Shown piece after piece: positions 1 to 12,481 of a stretch of 64,000 nucleotides of DNA (position 1 is its first letter; each line of letters begins with the position of its first letter). The stretch is from Adiantum capillus-veneris. Lineage: Eukaryota; Streptophyta; Polypodiopsida; Polypodiales; Pteridaceae. The notes under the pieces are model-generated. The model had not been told where the DNA came from and searched no databases. It saw nothing but the letters and a program-made list of their open reading frames with translations. The stretch covers positions 79,117,291 to 79,181,290 of the forward strand of contig CM043948.1 of the NCBI GenBank assembly GCA_014529385.2, written 5' to 3'. The translations under genes and the position numbers were made by a program.

Positions 1-495
1 GAAACTAAATTTCTCCAAAGATTAAAAAAAATTGTAGCTTTTCATAAGAAGACTTGTTGCTTATCAATATAAGATGCTAAATTCAAAATTTGAGTCGATT
101 ATGTAGGCTTTGGAGATGTTAGGGTTTGGTTGGAATTCTCTCAGTGTCAGCATTGCTGCGGGTATCTATGTTTCATTAACTGATTATGTATGTCAGAGCG
201 ACCAAGAAGGGTATCTAGGGTCTATTACACAAGGGCTTAGACCCAAGCATGAAATATTGATCCCTTCCATCATGAAGATACAATAGAGGAAGAAGTAGAA
301 GTGGATGTCTTTGAAGTGCAACCAAGGAGTCAAATAGGGGAGAGTTTAGGAGTGTCAGCAGGAAGGCAGGTGGGCCAATTTTTTGGGGCTCTACTCTTGA
401 CAGTAAGATCTGCAAGAATTAGAAGAAGACTCCACTTTGACCCACTACAGGTATCTACCAAGCAAAGACCTAGAAGAGCACCTCAACCTCCCCTT

Positions 496-1161
496 ATGGC
501 TCAACAACCTTCTACATTGGTGGAAGATTATGCTCAAAAATTCATAATTTTGGTGGAGAGATTATAGGGTAATGAGAGACCCACAGATGAGATGTTAGCA
601 GGTTATTTCTTGCAAGGTGTAAGAAAGGGATTGAAGAATGTTGTGGCCAGCATAGACACTGTAGGTGGCTTCAACAATTTGGACACAGCTACAGCAAGGG
701 TTGAAAAAAGACTAGGTATGACCAGGTCAAAATCTAGGAGCAAGCATAGCTCTGAATCAGAAGCAGAGTTAGATGTTGAGTCTAGAACTGATGAAGATAG
801 TGATTCTGGGGTATCCTCTGATAGTGAGGCTAAAAGCAGTAAAGGAAAACAGAAGAAGAAGAAGCAAAGTGGTAAGAAGAAAAAGGATAAAAAAGACAAA
901 GAAGAAGATTTGATTATAATTAGTCAGTTGAAGAAAATCGGATATTCTATTGTAGCTCCAAAGAAAAAGCAGTACTATCAAATTTGTGAAAGGAAAGGCC
1001 ATAGCACAGCCCCGTGTTGGTATAACCCTAATAATAGGAGTAGATCAACTCCACAAGCAGAGAGAGGAAAAAATGATGTTGAAACTAATCAAATAGCTCC
1101 ATTTAGAAGGAGGCCACCATTTCAGAGACCTCCAAGACCACCTTGGAGAAATCAGATATAA
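496..1161 (+). pseudogene. GypA gag, interrupted
   Basis: Remnant of the Gag structural protein that packages element RNA. The start is the ATG at 496, matching the ATG at 48324 of GypB; the same frame is open further upstream to 301, so the true start may be earlier. A TAG at 565-567 lies where GypB has CAG (Gln). The middle is Ser/Glu/Asp-rich, then strongly Lys-rich (about 840-905), then comes a zinc knuckle near 970-1020. Its first cysteine is Tyr here (TAT) but Cys (TGT) in GypB, so the CCHC site is broken. The tail is Arg/Pro-rich. Identity as a Gypsy-type gag rests on the knuckle and on position upstream of protease and RT. Confidence 0.8.
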
Positions 1162-1169
1162 TCAGAGAA

Positions 1170-2430
1170 GAACACCAGGCATCATGCCATGTGTGTATTG
1201 TTTAGCGCCAGATCATTGGGTTGGTCTGAATTATGTTTTGTGGGTCAATCATAGAGAGGAGAGAGGGATGCCAGTTGTACCCTACAACTAAGATAATTAG
1301 CAGGCTAACCCATAGCAGCAGCACCAACATCAACCACTAGCTCAAGCAAATGTCATCATATTTGACATTCACGAGCAACAAACATCATATGTGCTCCTTG
1401 GTAGGAATATGGAGTTTCCATATCAAGAGCATTGTGATGAATGGGCTTGTGATTCTAATCAATGTGGGGAGCTGAACCAAGAGATAGATGTAATGGTTGT
1501 TACAAGGTCTAAGGCTAAAGGTCCTATTGATTGGAAGGAACAAAAAGGAATCAGAGACCAGGTTCAAAAACAGGTGCAGAAGGACCAAAAGAATCAAAAT
1601 GTGAATGATAGTACTTCAGATGTTCAGGGGGATCAATTGCAGCAGTACTATGAGAGACCCTTGATTAAAAAAGATGACAAGGACTGGTTTGAAGCATTAA
1701 TAAACTCTCCATTGCAAATGTCCTTGAATCGATTATTATGTATGGTTCCAGCCTTCAAAGAAAATTTGTTGAATAGATTGCTATCAAGGGAGTATCCAAT
1801 TTAGACAAATAGCATATAAAGTTGATCTAGCAGATGTTGACTTTGTAGTTCCTCTCTGTTATAAAGGTGGTGTTTCACAGCACTTTGTTTGATGAAGTAT
1901 TATTGGATGGAGGATCTGGACTCAACATTCTAGCTGAGTCTGTGTATTATAAAATGAAGTTGGGAGAATTGCAGCTAGCACCGTTTCAGGTGAAGATGGC
2001 AGAACAGAGGAGAGTTCAACCATTAAGAATATTGAGATAGCAATCTATTTATATTGCAGGAATTCAGTTTCAGGTGAATTTTGTTGTGTTGGAGATGGAG
2101 AGAGGTGATACCTCCTATGATATGTTATTAGGGAGGCCCTAGTTCACATTGGCTAAAGTCAAGCAAGATTGGGGTGAGAATGAAGTTGTCATAAAGAAAG
2201 GGAAGCAAGAAATTGCAATTTCTATGCTTGGGAGAAAGAATATTCCTTTTAAGGAAAGACCTTTGTATGCTCAAACAATTAACTTGGTAGAAGAAGTGGA
2301 GGATGATGAAGAAGAAGCATTTTTAAAAGCAAATCCAACCATTATACCAGTATTTGAAGTTGATGTTGAAGGTATCCTGCAGAAGGATGAAGAGGAAAAA
2401 CATGTAGATTCCAACTTATTACCTGGGTAG
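1170..2430 (+). pseudogene. GypA second knuckle and protease region, decayed
   Basis: Broken coding sequence between gag and RT. Near 1183-1225 a second knuckle-like motif CVYC...H is followed by Tyr where Cys is expected. Open stretches at 1391-1804 and 2149-2430 are separated by stops. Around 1900-1920 the reading LLDGGSG followed by NIL is the retropepsin-like active-site region, with Asp-Gly-Gly in place of the usual Asp-Ser/Thr-Gly, and YDMLLGRP near 2118-2140 is the typical closing motif of this domain. A stop follows GRP at 2140, where GypB reads Cys. Confidence 0.7.
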
Positions 2431-2570
2431 ATAATATAGGGATCAGAGTTCGTGCAGATGGTGGATCAAAAGTCAAATCCTAATCCAAAGGAATCCTTAC
2501 AAATAGAGGAAAAGGAAGCAAGAGAGTTGGCTGAAAAGATTTACAGTGAAAGATTTGAAGGATCGGCTAG

Positions 2571-3596
2571 GTGAAGCAAGATGAGTTAAAGGATTTCAAT
2601 TTGCGCACAGAAGAGAATCCCAAAATTATCAAGGTCAATATTCATATAGATGGGGATTTTTTGCATGAGTTGTTTCAATTGTTGAATGAGTACAAAGACG
2701 TTCTTGGATGGGAATATTTTGAAGTGAAAGGTATACATCCTGGTTTACATCAGCATCACATTAATCTAAAGGAGGATGTAGTTCCGATTTTGCAACAGAG
2801 GTATAGAATGAATTCAAACTTTGCAGAACAGGTAAAGAAGGAGATTGATAAGCTATTAACTGTTGGGTTTATCAAACCAAGTCATGAGGTTACATGGTTG
2901 TCACCAATTATTGTGTGCCCAAGAAAAATAAAAAAAATGAGAGCTTGTGTTGATTACAGAAAGTTGAATGCAGCCACTATTACAGATCCTTTTCCAATAC
3001 CATTCTGTGATGCCATATTGGATGTTGTAGCAGGGAAAGAAATGTATAGCTTTTGTATGCTTTTTTTAGGGTACAATCAGATTCAAATGGTTGAAAAGGA
3101 TCAACAAAAAACAGCTTTTATGAGAGAGTGGGGTGCTTTTACATCTACAATTATGAATTTTGAACACAAAAATGGACCACCATCATTCAATTTTACAGCA
3201 TACAAGACATTTGAACCTTATTTGCAGCATTTCATGAGAGTTTTTGTGGATGATTTTTTAGTATTTGGAAAAAAGTAACTTCATCTACATCATTTGAAGT
3301 TATGTTTTGAAAGGTGTAGACAATTCAGAAGGTGCCTTAATCCTTTTTAGAGTTTCATTGCTGTCAAAAGTGGAGTACTTTTAGGTCATGTGGTTTCTCA
3401 CGAAGGGATGTCCATTGATGAGAAGAATATTGAAGTGATTAAAAGAGAAAAAACCCCAAAGAATGTGAAGGAAGTTAGCAGGCTTGTTGGTCAGGTGCAA
3501 TGGCATGCTAGATATTTCAGATATTTGGCAAATTTTTGTTTACATCTTACTCATCTAACAAAGAAGAGTGTACCTTTAATATGGGTTGAACCTTAG
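2571..3596 (+). pseudogene. GypA reverse transcriptase, truncated
   Basis: Reverse transcriptase fragment that would copy element RNA into DNA. Visible RT blocks are the GFIKPS...WLSPIIV entry, ACVDYRKLNAATITDPFP, a degraded YNQIQM block, and the catalytic FVDDF box near 3244-3258. A stop at 3276-3278 breaks it; the C-terminal part resumes at 3390-3596 with the thumb/connection sequence ending in ...VPLIW. The typical DGFSGYNQI block reads MLFLGYNQI, so it was already inactive. It is cut off at 3620. Confidence 0.85.
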
Positions 3597-3620
3597 TAGA
3601 GCTTATTTTAGATGTTAAAA

Positions 3621-3731
3621 GAGCGTGTAGTTGTACGCTTATAGGATAAGCTACGACAAAGCCATGGTTTGTACGGGATCATATGCACGGGGCATACAAC
3701 ACAATTGTATAAGGGGATTTTCTCAGCCTAG

Positions 3732-3765
<34 letters not shown>

Positions 3766-4985
3766 AAGTTGTATGCGGGAAAGGTGAAATTAGTCATGAT
3801 TTTTCTAAAATATTTCTATGCCAACATGGTACCAAGAAAGGGTAAGAGCTATCTATCTTTGAAGTGCTAAGAGACCCCTATTTTGAAATGGCTAAGAGCC
3901 ATCTGTTTGTCATCCATCAGTGATTGCTTTCAAGATCGAACGAATCTCTTTAGTTGAGTACCCATTGATTTCAATGGACAAAGAAGCATCTTGCCATTAC
4001 TCATTTTTTGGGTATTATTTTAGCACTACAGACTTTGATTGTGAAGATCAAGTTGCACTTTTGAAAGTCTCAAACTCAAAAATGTGTCTCTCTACCAAGG
4101 TGCATAGACAAAGCAAGCAATTTAGAAATCACGGCTATTCATAGAACTCCTCGATTATGGATTTTGAGTTTAGACAAGATATGGTTGTGAATACGATTCC
4201 AACTTGAATGGATCTTCTATTTTATCTACAGCACTAAGAGTGTTTGTACGACTAGTTTTGCGGTAAGAACCAGCTCCTGATTATTAAATCACTTATTAAG
4301 TGTGATGGTCAATTATTGGAATCTTCACACCAACAGGAAAGAAATCCATAGGCTGCCAAGGGCTCATGGATCATTTCAGCTTCTAGAGTTGACTTAAGAT
4401 ACTATCGGGCTACTAGTTGAGCAGTTTTCCTGCAACGTTTAACCAAGGGGTTTGACAATACTGATTTTACCCAAGGGATCTAGTTTGCAAGGGCAACACC
4501 CAGGGTTCCATGTGCAATACTACTTGTCTCTCACTAATTTTCAATTAGTGTTCCTAGGCCTTTGTCGGTGGGTAATTTGGGTAGGTGTTTTTCACTCAGC
4601 TATAGGTACGCATCTGTTTTCGTTTTGTTTCTTTTGGTTTTCTTTTTCTACGTAGGATGCAAATCCATTTTTGCTCTTCAGAGAGATGACAAGGTCATGT
4701 AAGAGCCAAAGACATTTTGGCTATAATGTCCAAAATAAGTTTCTGCATTATGCAGTTATAGGCCCACTTGTAGGGTTTATTTGGCATATGTTGTCACATG
4801 GGATGCAACATGGTCTAGGAACTCAAGGAGTTTGGTTTATCCAGTGTGGAGCAAGGTTAATGAGGGTCCCTCTCACTCTCATCGTAGAGTGTTTGCAATT
4901 ACCTCCACGCACAAGTACATCTTGTACTTGAAGGATGTTCTTTTTTCATACATTCTTACATGAGACATATTCCACATGTGGAGAC
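3621..4985. other. Unassigned stretch upstream of Copia-1
   Basis: No convincing coding sequence. It contains a (CT)n tract and short open frames without recognisable motifs. It is the left half of the target that Copia-1 entered: GAGAC at 4981-4985 is repeated at 10165-10169, so this stretch was once continuous with 10170 onwards. Confidence 0.6.
3732..3763. repeat. (CT)n microsatellite
   Basis: About 16 CT repeats, located shortly after the point where GypA similarity ends. Confidence 0.95.
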
Positions 4986-5261
4986 TGTAGACATGTAGTA
5001 GTGTTAGTGTGTATACGCGCTTCACCAGGGGCACTTTTCTCCCACTGGGTTTTTCCCCCTGGACATCTGGTGTGAAAGGACACCTTATCTCTTAGGGTTT
5101 CATATAAGCTTTGTAGCTCTGAGTTTGGACAATTATTATTCCAATACAGAGAGAGAGACTACAGAGATCTCGTACACAAGCTCTGTGTCTTCTCCTTCTC
5201 CATCTTCTTCCTACTCTGAGTTGCTGTCTTCCTTCTGTTTCCTGTTTCATCATCTTCAACA
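4986..5261 (+). repeat. Copia-1 5' LTR
   Basis: 276-bp long terminal repeat from TGTAGACATG to TCTTCAACA. It carries the element promoter by position. The same sequence recurs at 9889-10164 with no difference that I can see. It contains a GAGAGAGAGA tract and a pyrimidine-rich end. Confidence 0.97.
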
Positions 5262-5263
5262 AT

Positions 5264-5275
5264 TGGTATCAGAGC
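5264..5275 (+). other. Copia-1 primer-binding site (tRNA-iMet type)
   Basis: TGGTATCAGAGC, two bases after the 5' LTR. This is the plant initiator-Met tRNA complement used by many Copia elements to prime minus-strand DNA. Confidence 0.95.
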
Positions 5276-5660
5276 AAGGTGATTTCCAGAGCCTCTACTT
5301 GCGTTTTCGCGTCCGCGCGCGCAATCGCAGTTTTCAGGCAGTTTTCGGAAAATTTGTTCGTGGGAGCATCCTCGACGTTCCGGGAGTATTCTGATCAGGC
5401 GACCTGGGGTTTTACCCCCCTTTCGAAGCCGTTCGAGCCCTCATAATTTTGTTCTGAGCAGCGTAGCAGAAGTTACTTTTCGGAGGCGTTTAGATCAAGA
5501 GGGTGTGCTTTTTGACAGATTTTCTTCAGGTAAACAGTTCTTTTGGGAAGCAGCTTGTCTTAGCTTTGTGCTGAGATTTTGTGTAGAGTTTTGCTTGGAT
5601 TGGAGAGGAGATTTGTGAATCTCTTGGAGGTTCTTTTGCTCTCTTGTGTGCATCTACAGT

Positions 5661-8600
5661 ATGGCTCAATCTACGGAGAAAGAGATTTTTGGTGCGTTTA
5701 CATCCGAAGACAAATTGGATGGTACCAACTATTCTCTTTGGTCTTTTATGGCCAAAAATGTTTTGGTTGGTAAAGGATTGTGGGATTATGTATCTGGAGA
5801 TGAATTTCGTCCAGGTAGCATTACACCTGCCACGCCTGGTCGTGGTGCAGCTTTTGGTGCAGGACCCTCACAAGTCACTCCAGAGCAAAAGAGATGAGAT
5901 ACTAAAGATGCACAGGCTATGGCTGTGATTGCCTTAACCATAAAGAGGACAATCACACCACATATCAGATCTTGCAGAACTTCTGAGGATGCTTGGAACA
6001 CTCTGCAAGCTATGTTTGGAGGAAGAAACGCTGCCAGAATAGAGTTTTTGAAGAAACAACTTGACAAAATACAGATGGACGAAGGTGACGATATTGTCGA
6101 GCATCTTACAAAAATCAGGGATCTTAAAGAGCAATTGCTTAGCATTGATGAAGTGATTCCAGAGAAGGACTTGGTTTCCAAAACACTCAATTCACTACCA
6201 CCATCTTATTTGACTTTTCAGACTTCTTTGACTCTGTCTTTGCGAGCTAATCCTGACCCTCTTCATTTTGAAGAGTTAGTGGCTTTGCTATTGCAGGAGG
6301 ATCAATCACGTAAGAACAAGTCTTTACAGGTGGATGGTATGGATCATGCTCTTGTTGTACAGAACAAAAACAGGGGTAAAGAGAGTGCTCATTACTCCAA
6401 GTCTAGTGCAGGACAATCTTCAGAGAAGTCTAAAGGTGATTCCGACAAGTCCAAGAAGAAAGGTAAATGTCACTACTGCAAGAAACCTGGTCACTACATT
6501 AGTGAGTGTAAAAAGCGAATTGCTAAAGAAAAGAAGAAAGAGTCAAGTTTGGTTGTTTCAGCTTCTGGTGATTCTTCTACAGCTAAAGAAGAGTCTGCAA
6601 ACTTTGTGCAGGATTCTTATGCTTTTGTAGTATGTTCAGATTTTTCTGCTTACAGTGTTGACAAGACACAAATGATTTGGTACTTTGATAGTGGTGCATC
6701 CAGGCATATTACTTCAAGGAAGGATTTGTTTTGTTCATTGGATGCAGCTCCAGCAGGAAAGAAGGTGACATGTGCAAATAATGCTTCTTATCCAATCAAA
6801 GGCGTTGGTAAGATTTTGATTACCATTTCAGATGGTTCAGATTTATGCTTGCCAGATGTCTTATATGTTCCAGGGATCAAGAAGAATTTGTTGTCTGTAT
6901 CCTCTCTTGCAAAAAATGGTCTTCGGGTCATTTTTGAGGATGACAGATGTGTTGTACGAGATCGAGAGAATGGTTATTCTCTTATCACTACAGGTACGCT
7001 GGAAAATGGACTATTTGTGCTAGATCGTTATGAAAAGCAGATTCAGGTATGTATTGCAGAAACAAAGACTCAGGCCATGCAGGATGCTGAGTTGTGGCAT
7101 GCTAGATTTGGGCATGTTAGTTATGGCAGTTTGATGACTTTACAACGTCATAATATGGTGCATGATTTGTCTTTATTGGAGATGCGACCAAGACATGTAT
7201 GTGAAGGTTGCGTTCTTGGAAAGATGCACAGATTTGCATTTTCGCAGGATGGTTCAATTAGAGCGACACGAAAGTTGCAGCTTGTACACAGTGATGTATG
7301 TGGTCCTATGAGGACGCCATCTATAGGAAACAGCCTTTATTTTGTGACCTTCATTGATGACTTTTCCAGGTTTTGTTGGGTGTATCCACTCAAAGCAAAG
7401 TCAGACGTGTTTGCAGTTTTTCAACATTATGTCGCCATGGTTGAAAATGAAACAGGTTGCAAAGTACAGACTCTTCGTACCGATCGAGGAGGTGAATACA
7501 TGTCAGGTGCATTTAAGGATTTTTTGGGAAAGAAAGGCATTAAACACCAATGCACTATGCCATACACACCACAACAGAATGGTGTTGCAGAAAGGAAGAA
7601 CAGGTCTTTAATGGAGACGGCTAGATGTATGCTCAAGGCTAAGAGTTTGCCTCATAAGCTATGGATGGAGGCAGTTGCTTGTGCAGCACATGTTTTGAAC
7701 AGGTGTCCTACTCGTGCCTTGAAGACCATTACTGCATATGAAGCTTGGTATGACAAAAAACCTTCAGTCAGTTATCTTCGTGTTTTTGGTTGTCTTGCTT
7801 ATGCTCACATCCCTCAGCAGTTACGTGGGAAGCTTGATGATAAGGCAATCAAATGTATATTTGTGGGGTACAGTAGTGGAAGTAAAGGTTATAGACTTTA
7901 CAATCCTGCTACAAACAAGATTTTTGAAAGTCGTGATGTAATTTTTGCAGAAACTACTGCTCAACCTATGGTTGCTTTTGATGTACCTCATATGCAGACA
8001 CATGATGTATTTGAAGGTTTGCTTCCTTCTTTTGTGGAAAATCAAGATTCACAACAGGTTGATAATCTTGATCAATCTTTTGATCAGCATGTGACACCTC
8101 ATGATGTAGAGGAAATTGTGCGTGAAGAGCAAGAAGTTCTCAGGGAAGAAAGAACCTTGCCTAAATGGGTTCAGAAAACTTTGCAGGATAGCAAGTTGGA
8201 TGCACCGTTGCCACGAAAAACACGTGCTGGTACTACTTTTGGCAGAGAGCAAGTAGATTTGGCTTGCTTTAGCACTCTTTGTGATGCAGATGAGCCTGAT
8301 TCATTTGAACAAGCTTTAGAGTGTGTTCAGTGGAAAGATGCTATGCAGCAAGAAATTGATTCTATTCATAAGAATCATACATGGGATCTAGTGGACTTGC
8401 CTACAGGTAAAAAGCCTATTGGTACAAAGTGGGTTTTTAAGGTAAAAAGGAAACAAGATGGTACTGTTGACAGGTACAAAGCAAGGCTTGTGGCAAAAGG
8501 CTATGCGCAACAGAAAGGCATAGATTATGATGAAACCTTTGCTCCTACTTCTCGTGCGTCCACAGTTAGATCACTAGTTGCAATTGCTGCTCATCATGGT

Positions 8601-9841
8601 TGGAAAGTGCATCAGTTGGATATCAAAACTGCTTTTTTGAATGGTGATTTGCAGGAAGAAGTTTATGTAATTCAACCAAGTGGTTTTGTTGTAAAAGGTC
8701 AAGAGCAAAAGGTATGTAGATTGCGTAAAGCTTTGTATGGTCTCAAACAGGCTCCAAGAGCATGGTATGAGAAAATACATACTTATTTGATTGGCCAGGG
8801 ATTTCAGAATAGTCCAACAGAAAGTACTTTGTATGTCAAAAAGAGAGATGGAGTTCTCATTATGCTAACACTTTATGTGGATGATATGCTTCTTACAGGC
8901 AATACTGCAGATGAAATTGAAGCGTTTAAAGATGCTTTGAGAAAAACCTTTGAGATGTCTGATCTTGGTTTGCTACATTATTACTTGGGTATTCAGTTTG
9001 TGCAATCAAAGGATGGCATATACATGTTGCAGGCAAAATATTTGCATAAAATTTTGGACAAGTTTGGTATGCAAAATTGTAAGCCAATCTCTACACCCGT
9101 AGAAACTGGATCAAAGTTGAGCATGCATGATGCTGGAGAAACTTTTGATGTACATACTTATGCAGCAGCGGTTGGTTGCTTGATATATTTGGCAGGCAAC
9201 ACTCGTCCAGACATCAATTTGGGGTTTCACAAGCAAGCAGATTTATGCACAGCCCAGGTATGCATCATTGGCAGGCTGTGAAGCGCATACTTCGTTACCT
9301 TTCAGGTACCCCTAATCTTGCCATGTTCTTTCCAAGGGGGGATATGTATGGAAAGCACAGTTCTATGCAGCTTCTTGGTTACAGCGATTCAGATTGGGCT
9401 GGTGATTTTGACACACGACATTCCACAAGTGGCAATTGTTTTTTCTTGGGAAATGCATGTATATCTTGGCTAAGCAAGAAGCAACCCACAGTGGCTACAT
9501 CAACTTGTGAAGCTGAGTACAGGGCAGCTTTCACGGCAACAGTTGATTGTGTATGGATACGCAGGTTATTGGCAGATCTTTGTGAGTGTCAACAGGCACC
9601 CACTACCATTTTCACTGACAGTCAGAGTGCTATGGCAGTTGCAAGGAATCCAGTATTTCATGCAAGAACAAAGCACATAGAGGTTCACTACCACTATGTC
9701 AGGGAAAGGCTACATGCAGGGGAGATCACACTAACTTACTGTCCTACACAGGATAACATTGCAGATCTATTTACGAAGGCGTTATCACGAGAAAAGTTTG
9801 AAGCTTTCCGAAAAGCTTTGGGCTTACTCTCATACACATGA
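5661..9841 (+). pseudogene. Copia-1 gag-pol, one stop and one frameshift
   Basis: Nearly intact Copia polyprotein starting at ATG 5661 (MAQSTEKEIFG). Domains by approximate residue: UBN2-like gag 1-200; CCHC knuckle CHYCKKPGHYISEC near 270; protease WYFDSGASRHIT near 340; GAG-pre-integrase HARFGH..CEGC near 478-520; integrase core with FIDDFS, TDRGGEY and NGVAERKNRS near 535-660; RT from WKDAMQQEID to the YVDDML box near 1071; RNase H after 9380 with YSDSDWAGD and STCEAEY. A TGA at 5895-5897 sits where Copia gags usually have Trp, so TGG to TGA is likely. At the GGGG run 9221-9224 one base appears lost: the frame switches from ...TRPDINLG to VSQASRFMHSP. All catalytic motifs I can check remain. 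It could be transposed only with proteins supplied by another copy. Confidence 0.95.
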
Positions 9842-9876
9842 TGATCTGCTACCTTGTACGGATTCACACTATCACT

Positions 9877-9888
9877 ACAGGGGGGATT
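9877..9888 (+). other. Copia-1 polypurine tract
   Basis: ACAGGGGGGATT directly before the 3' LTR; the expected plus-strand primer site. Confidence 0.85.
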
Positions 9889-10164
9889 TGTAGACATGTA
9901 GTAGTGTTAGTGTGTATACGCGCTTCACCAGGGGCACTTTTCTCCCACTGGGTTTTTCCCCCTGGACATCTGGTGTGAAAGGACACCTTATCTCTTAGGG
10001 TTTCATATAAGCTTTGTAGCTCTGAGTTTGGACAATTATTATTCCAATACAGAGAGAGAGACTACAGAGATCTCGTACACAAGCTCTGTGTCTTCTCCTT
10101 CTCCATCTTCTTCCTACTCTGAGTTGCTGTCTTCCTTCTGTTTCCTGTTTCATCATCTTCAACA
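9889..10164 (+). repeat. Copia-1 3' LTR
   Basis: 276 bp, matching 4986-5261 throughout by eye, followed by the GAGAC target duplication at 10165-10169. Confidence 0.97.
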
Positions 10165-11189
10165 GAGACTATGAGTCTCTAGGACTGGCACTGGCGGCCC
10201 CTATTTCAACTATGTGTCACGACAAAGTCCCTAGGTGCTTGTCAAATCTGTTTTCTAGACCATTTTCAGCACGACATATCAAGAGCAATTTTGATGGGCA
10301 AAATTTGTCGGATACTAAGAATGACTTGTTAATGTATAGGTACTACTAAACAACATTACAGATGGGTGTTTATACATATATCAAGGCTCTGAGTTGTTAA
10401 TGAAAAAGTTTCATTGTTTGTCCCTAGAGTGATTAATGTTTCACATTCTATTATGGTTCAAACATTTCAGCAAGACTTGCAAATGATTGCAGCAGACAGT
10501 ATTTAGTTTCTTCTTTTAGAACTATTTACATTCCCTCTTAATTTGTGTGCTACGAGCATCACATACATGACCATGGATATACAGGTTTGGATCTGTTTTT
10601 TGTTGAATGCATGCACCCTAGGTGTTATGGGCCCTAGTGTTTAGCAAATGGTAATTTGGAGTGGCATGCATATTCATCACATCAGTTGCTTATTAAGCAT
10701 TTTGCACTCTTTGCAGTATCTCTATGAGATTACTTTTGGGTCTACCAATCACCAATAGAGGACATGGCTCAGTTTGGGTGCTTATGGATCTTCCACGATA
10801 ACCAAGATGGTTATTCTAGAAATTTTTGATTCATCAGCAAGGTTGTACGATATGGTAAACCCCGTTTACTAGTCATCTGGGAAGACTATCTGTAAGTGGT
10901 TGAGAGAAAGTACCTCACTCTTACTGCTGCTATTCATCCCACGATGGATGGGTAGCTTACATGTATTCTTTGCTAAAGGATCTGCTACTAGCATACGTTA
11001 GGACAACTCATTCTCAATGGGCGATTCTCTCCCTGTTCTAGAATTTGCTTAGGTTAGGTTTTCAACTTTGTCCACTTGTTATGGTGGGGCTGGATACCGT
11101 TTCAATCATTTCATGCGTCAAGGACTTAGTAGGTGTGCTGACAAAGTATGTTAGCATATAACCTACATTAGGAGTGAGCATGTAGTTCT
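10165..11189. other. Unassigned stretch, right flank of Copia-1
   Basis: Continues the sequence broken by Copia-1. No open frame with a recognisable motif. It may be the decayed 5' part of GypC, whose gag remnant begins just after it, but I see nothing that proves this. Confidence 0.5.
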
Positions 11190-11522
11190 ATGTGTTCCAA
11201 AATGTTCAGAAGTCTGACAAACGGGGCTTTTATAGCAAGAGAAGGTAAATCACCCATAGATTTCATATCATCTTCCAACATCCAAAAATGCTATGACTGT
11301 GGTAAAATGGGTCATATAGCTAAAGACTCTTATATCAATAAATTTTGTAGCACTTGCGAAAAGAAGGGGCATCCCACTTCTAGGTGGTATTTAAAAGTTC
11401 AAGATAGCAACGGCCACAGTAATAACAAAGGAAAAAAAGCAGTGAGAGGAGCAACACATATAGTCCAAGAAGAAGAAACTGAGGATGAAGGAGAAATTTA
11501 TTTCGTTACAGATGTACTTTGA
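11190..11522 (+). pseudogene. GypC gag tail with two zinc knuckles
   Basis: C-terminal gag remnant. Two tandem knuckles are visible: CYDCGKMGHIAKDS (last Cys replaced by Ser) and CSTCEKKGHPTSRW (last Cys replaced by Trp or absent). A charged tail rich in Glu follows. There is no proper start; the open stretch begins at a non-ATG codon. The loss of both fourth ligands suggests long decay. Confidence 0.7.
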
Positions 11523-11872
11523 AGACCCGTTTCTACTCTCTCTAGTTCAAGGGGAGGTATTTTCATTCTGTGTGTATAGATCTTGTCATCCTCTGTGGAT
11601 AGTGTCATCCTATGTGGATAGTTGGGTCTTCATTATTTATGACATGCCCAAGGGGAGGGTTGAAAGGTGGGCATGGGAACTCCTTCGACACCTAGTTCAA
11701 TTTTTTATGTGACACATATTACATATATGTGTGTAGCCTTTTGAAAAGGCACCTGGAGATATGAGCTGCCGGATACTGGCTGTGATACCTTTTGTATATA
11801 AACACTTCCTTTTGTATATGAATGATAATAATATATGCTGTAAATGTATTGTATGTACATTATAGTTTATTG

Positions 11873-11912
<40 letters not shown>

Positions 11913-11984
11913 GTGTATAGCCATGGTTTTTCCAAGCTTCAAACCACCTTGAGCTCATTGGACACACCACCCAATCCCTACAGT
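11523..11984. other. Gap in GypC with possible LTR-like fragment
   Basis: Replaces the protease and early RT region expected here. It holds a purine-rich AAGGGGAGGG near 11649, a TATATAAA-like box near 11796-11803 and a (TC)n run. This combination could be a solo LTR or 3' end of another element, but no duplicate copy is in the window to test it. Confidence 0.35.
11874..11909. repeat. (TC)n microsatellite
   Basis: About 18 TC repeats inside the GypC gap region. Confidence 0.95.
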
Positions 11985-12300
11985 AGGTACATGTCCAATT
12001 GTGGATGAGTTTGTTGAAGCCTTTGGATGTAGATTTATATATTCTATGGATGATCTTTACTCAGGATATGATCAGTTTTAGCTTTCTTTAGAGAGCAGGG
12101 ATCTTACTACAATGCATACACCCCTCAGTTTGGTAAGGATGTGCACTCTACCATAGGGTTCTACTAACTATGTAGCTCATATGATGAATTTCATGAATTA
12201 GGGAATTGCGAGATTATATTCGTTATGTTACTATGCCTTCATTGACGATATGTCGATCAAGGGATGTCAATAAGGGTTCAAAGATTAGGTAAAATATCAG
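11985..12300 (+). pseudogene. GypC reverse transcriptase remnant
   Basis: Translating across stops shows PIVDEFVEAFG, SMDDLYSGYDQFQLS and FIDDMSIKG near 12236, the last being the RT catalytic Asp-Asp box. These are the palm motifs of Gypsy RT. Several stops interrupt every frame, so the enzyme cannot be made. Confidence 0.75.
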
Positions 12301-12481
12301 AGGGGGTCCCGATAGTTTGTTTCCCGACTGTGATGCCATTTTATCTAGTCTTGAAGAAGTTAAATTGACGCTTTCAGGGCAAAAATCATTTTTTGGTGCT
12401 AAAGAGGTTTTAATTGTGGGGCATACATGTGGCCCAAATTGAAGAATACCAAGTCTAGCTAAAGCTGAAGCTATACAAAAG

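Larger units (their letters stand above)
1..3620 (+). mobile_element. GypA: decayed Ty3/Gypsy fragment, paralogue of GypB
   Basis: A gag-protease-RT fragment on the plus strand with many stops and frameshifts. Bases 1-118 match 47020-47137 and bases from 119 match GypB from 48017, so the 879 bp present in GypB between these points are absent here. Similarity to GypB stops at about 3620, inside the RT/RNase H connection, so RNase H and integrase are missing. No LTR is visible; the element may begin before the window. The order gag, protease, RT is shown by the zinc knuckle, a DGGS protease motif and an F-V-D-D RT motif. Confidence 0.85.
4986..10164 (+). mobile_element. Copia-1: full-length Ty1/Copia LTR retrotransposon
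   Basis: Complete 5179-bp element: LTRs at 4986-5261 and 9889-10164, tRNA-iMet primer-binding site, gag-pol in Copia order (gag, protease, integrase, RT, RNase H), a purine tract before the 3' LTR, and 5-bp GAGAC duplications on both sides (4981-4985, 10165-10169). Read side by side the two LTRs appear identical, which points to a recent insertion. The coding region nevertheless has one nonsense codon and one frameshift. Confidence 0.97.
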
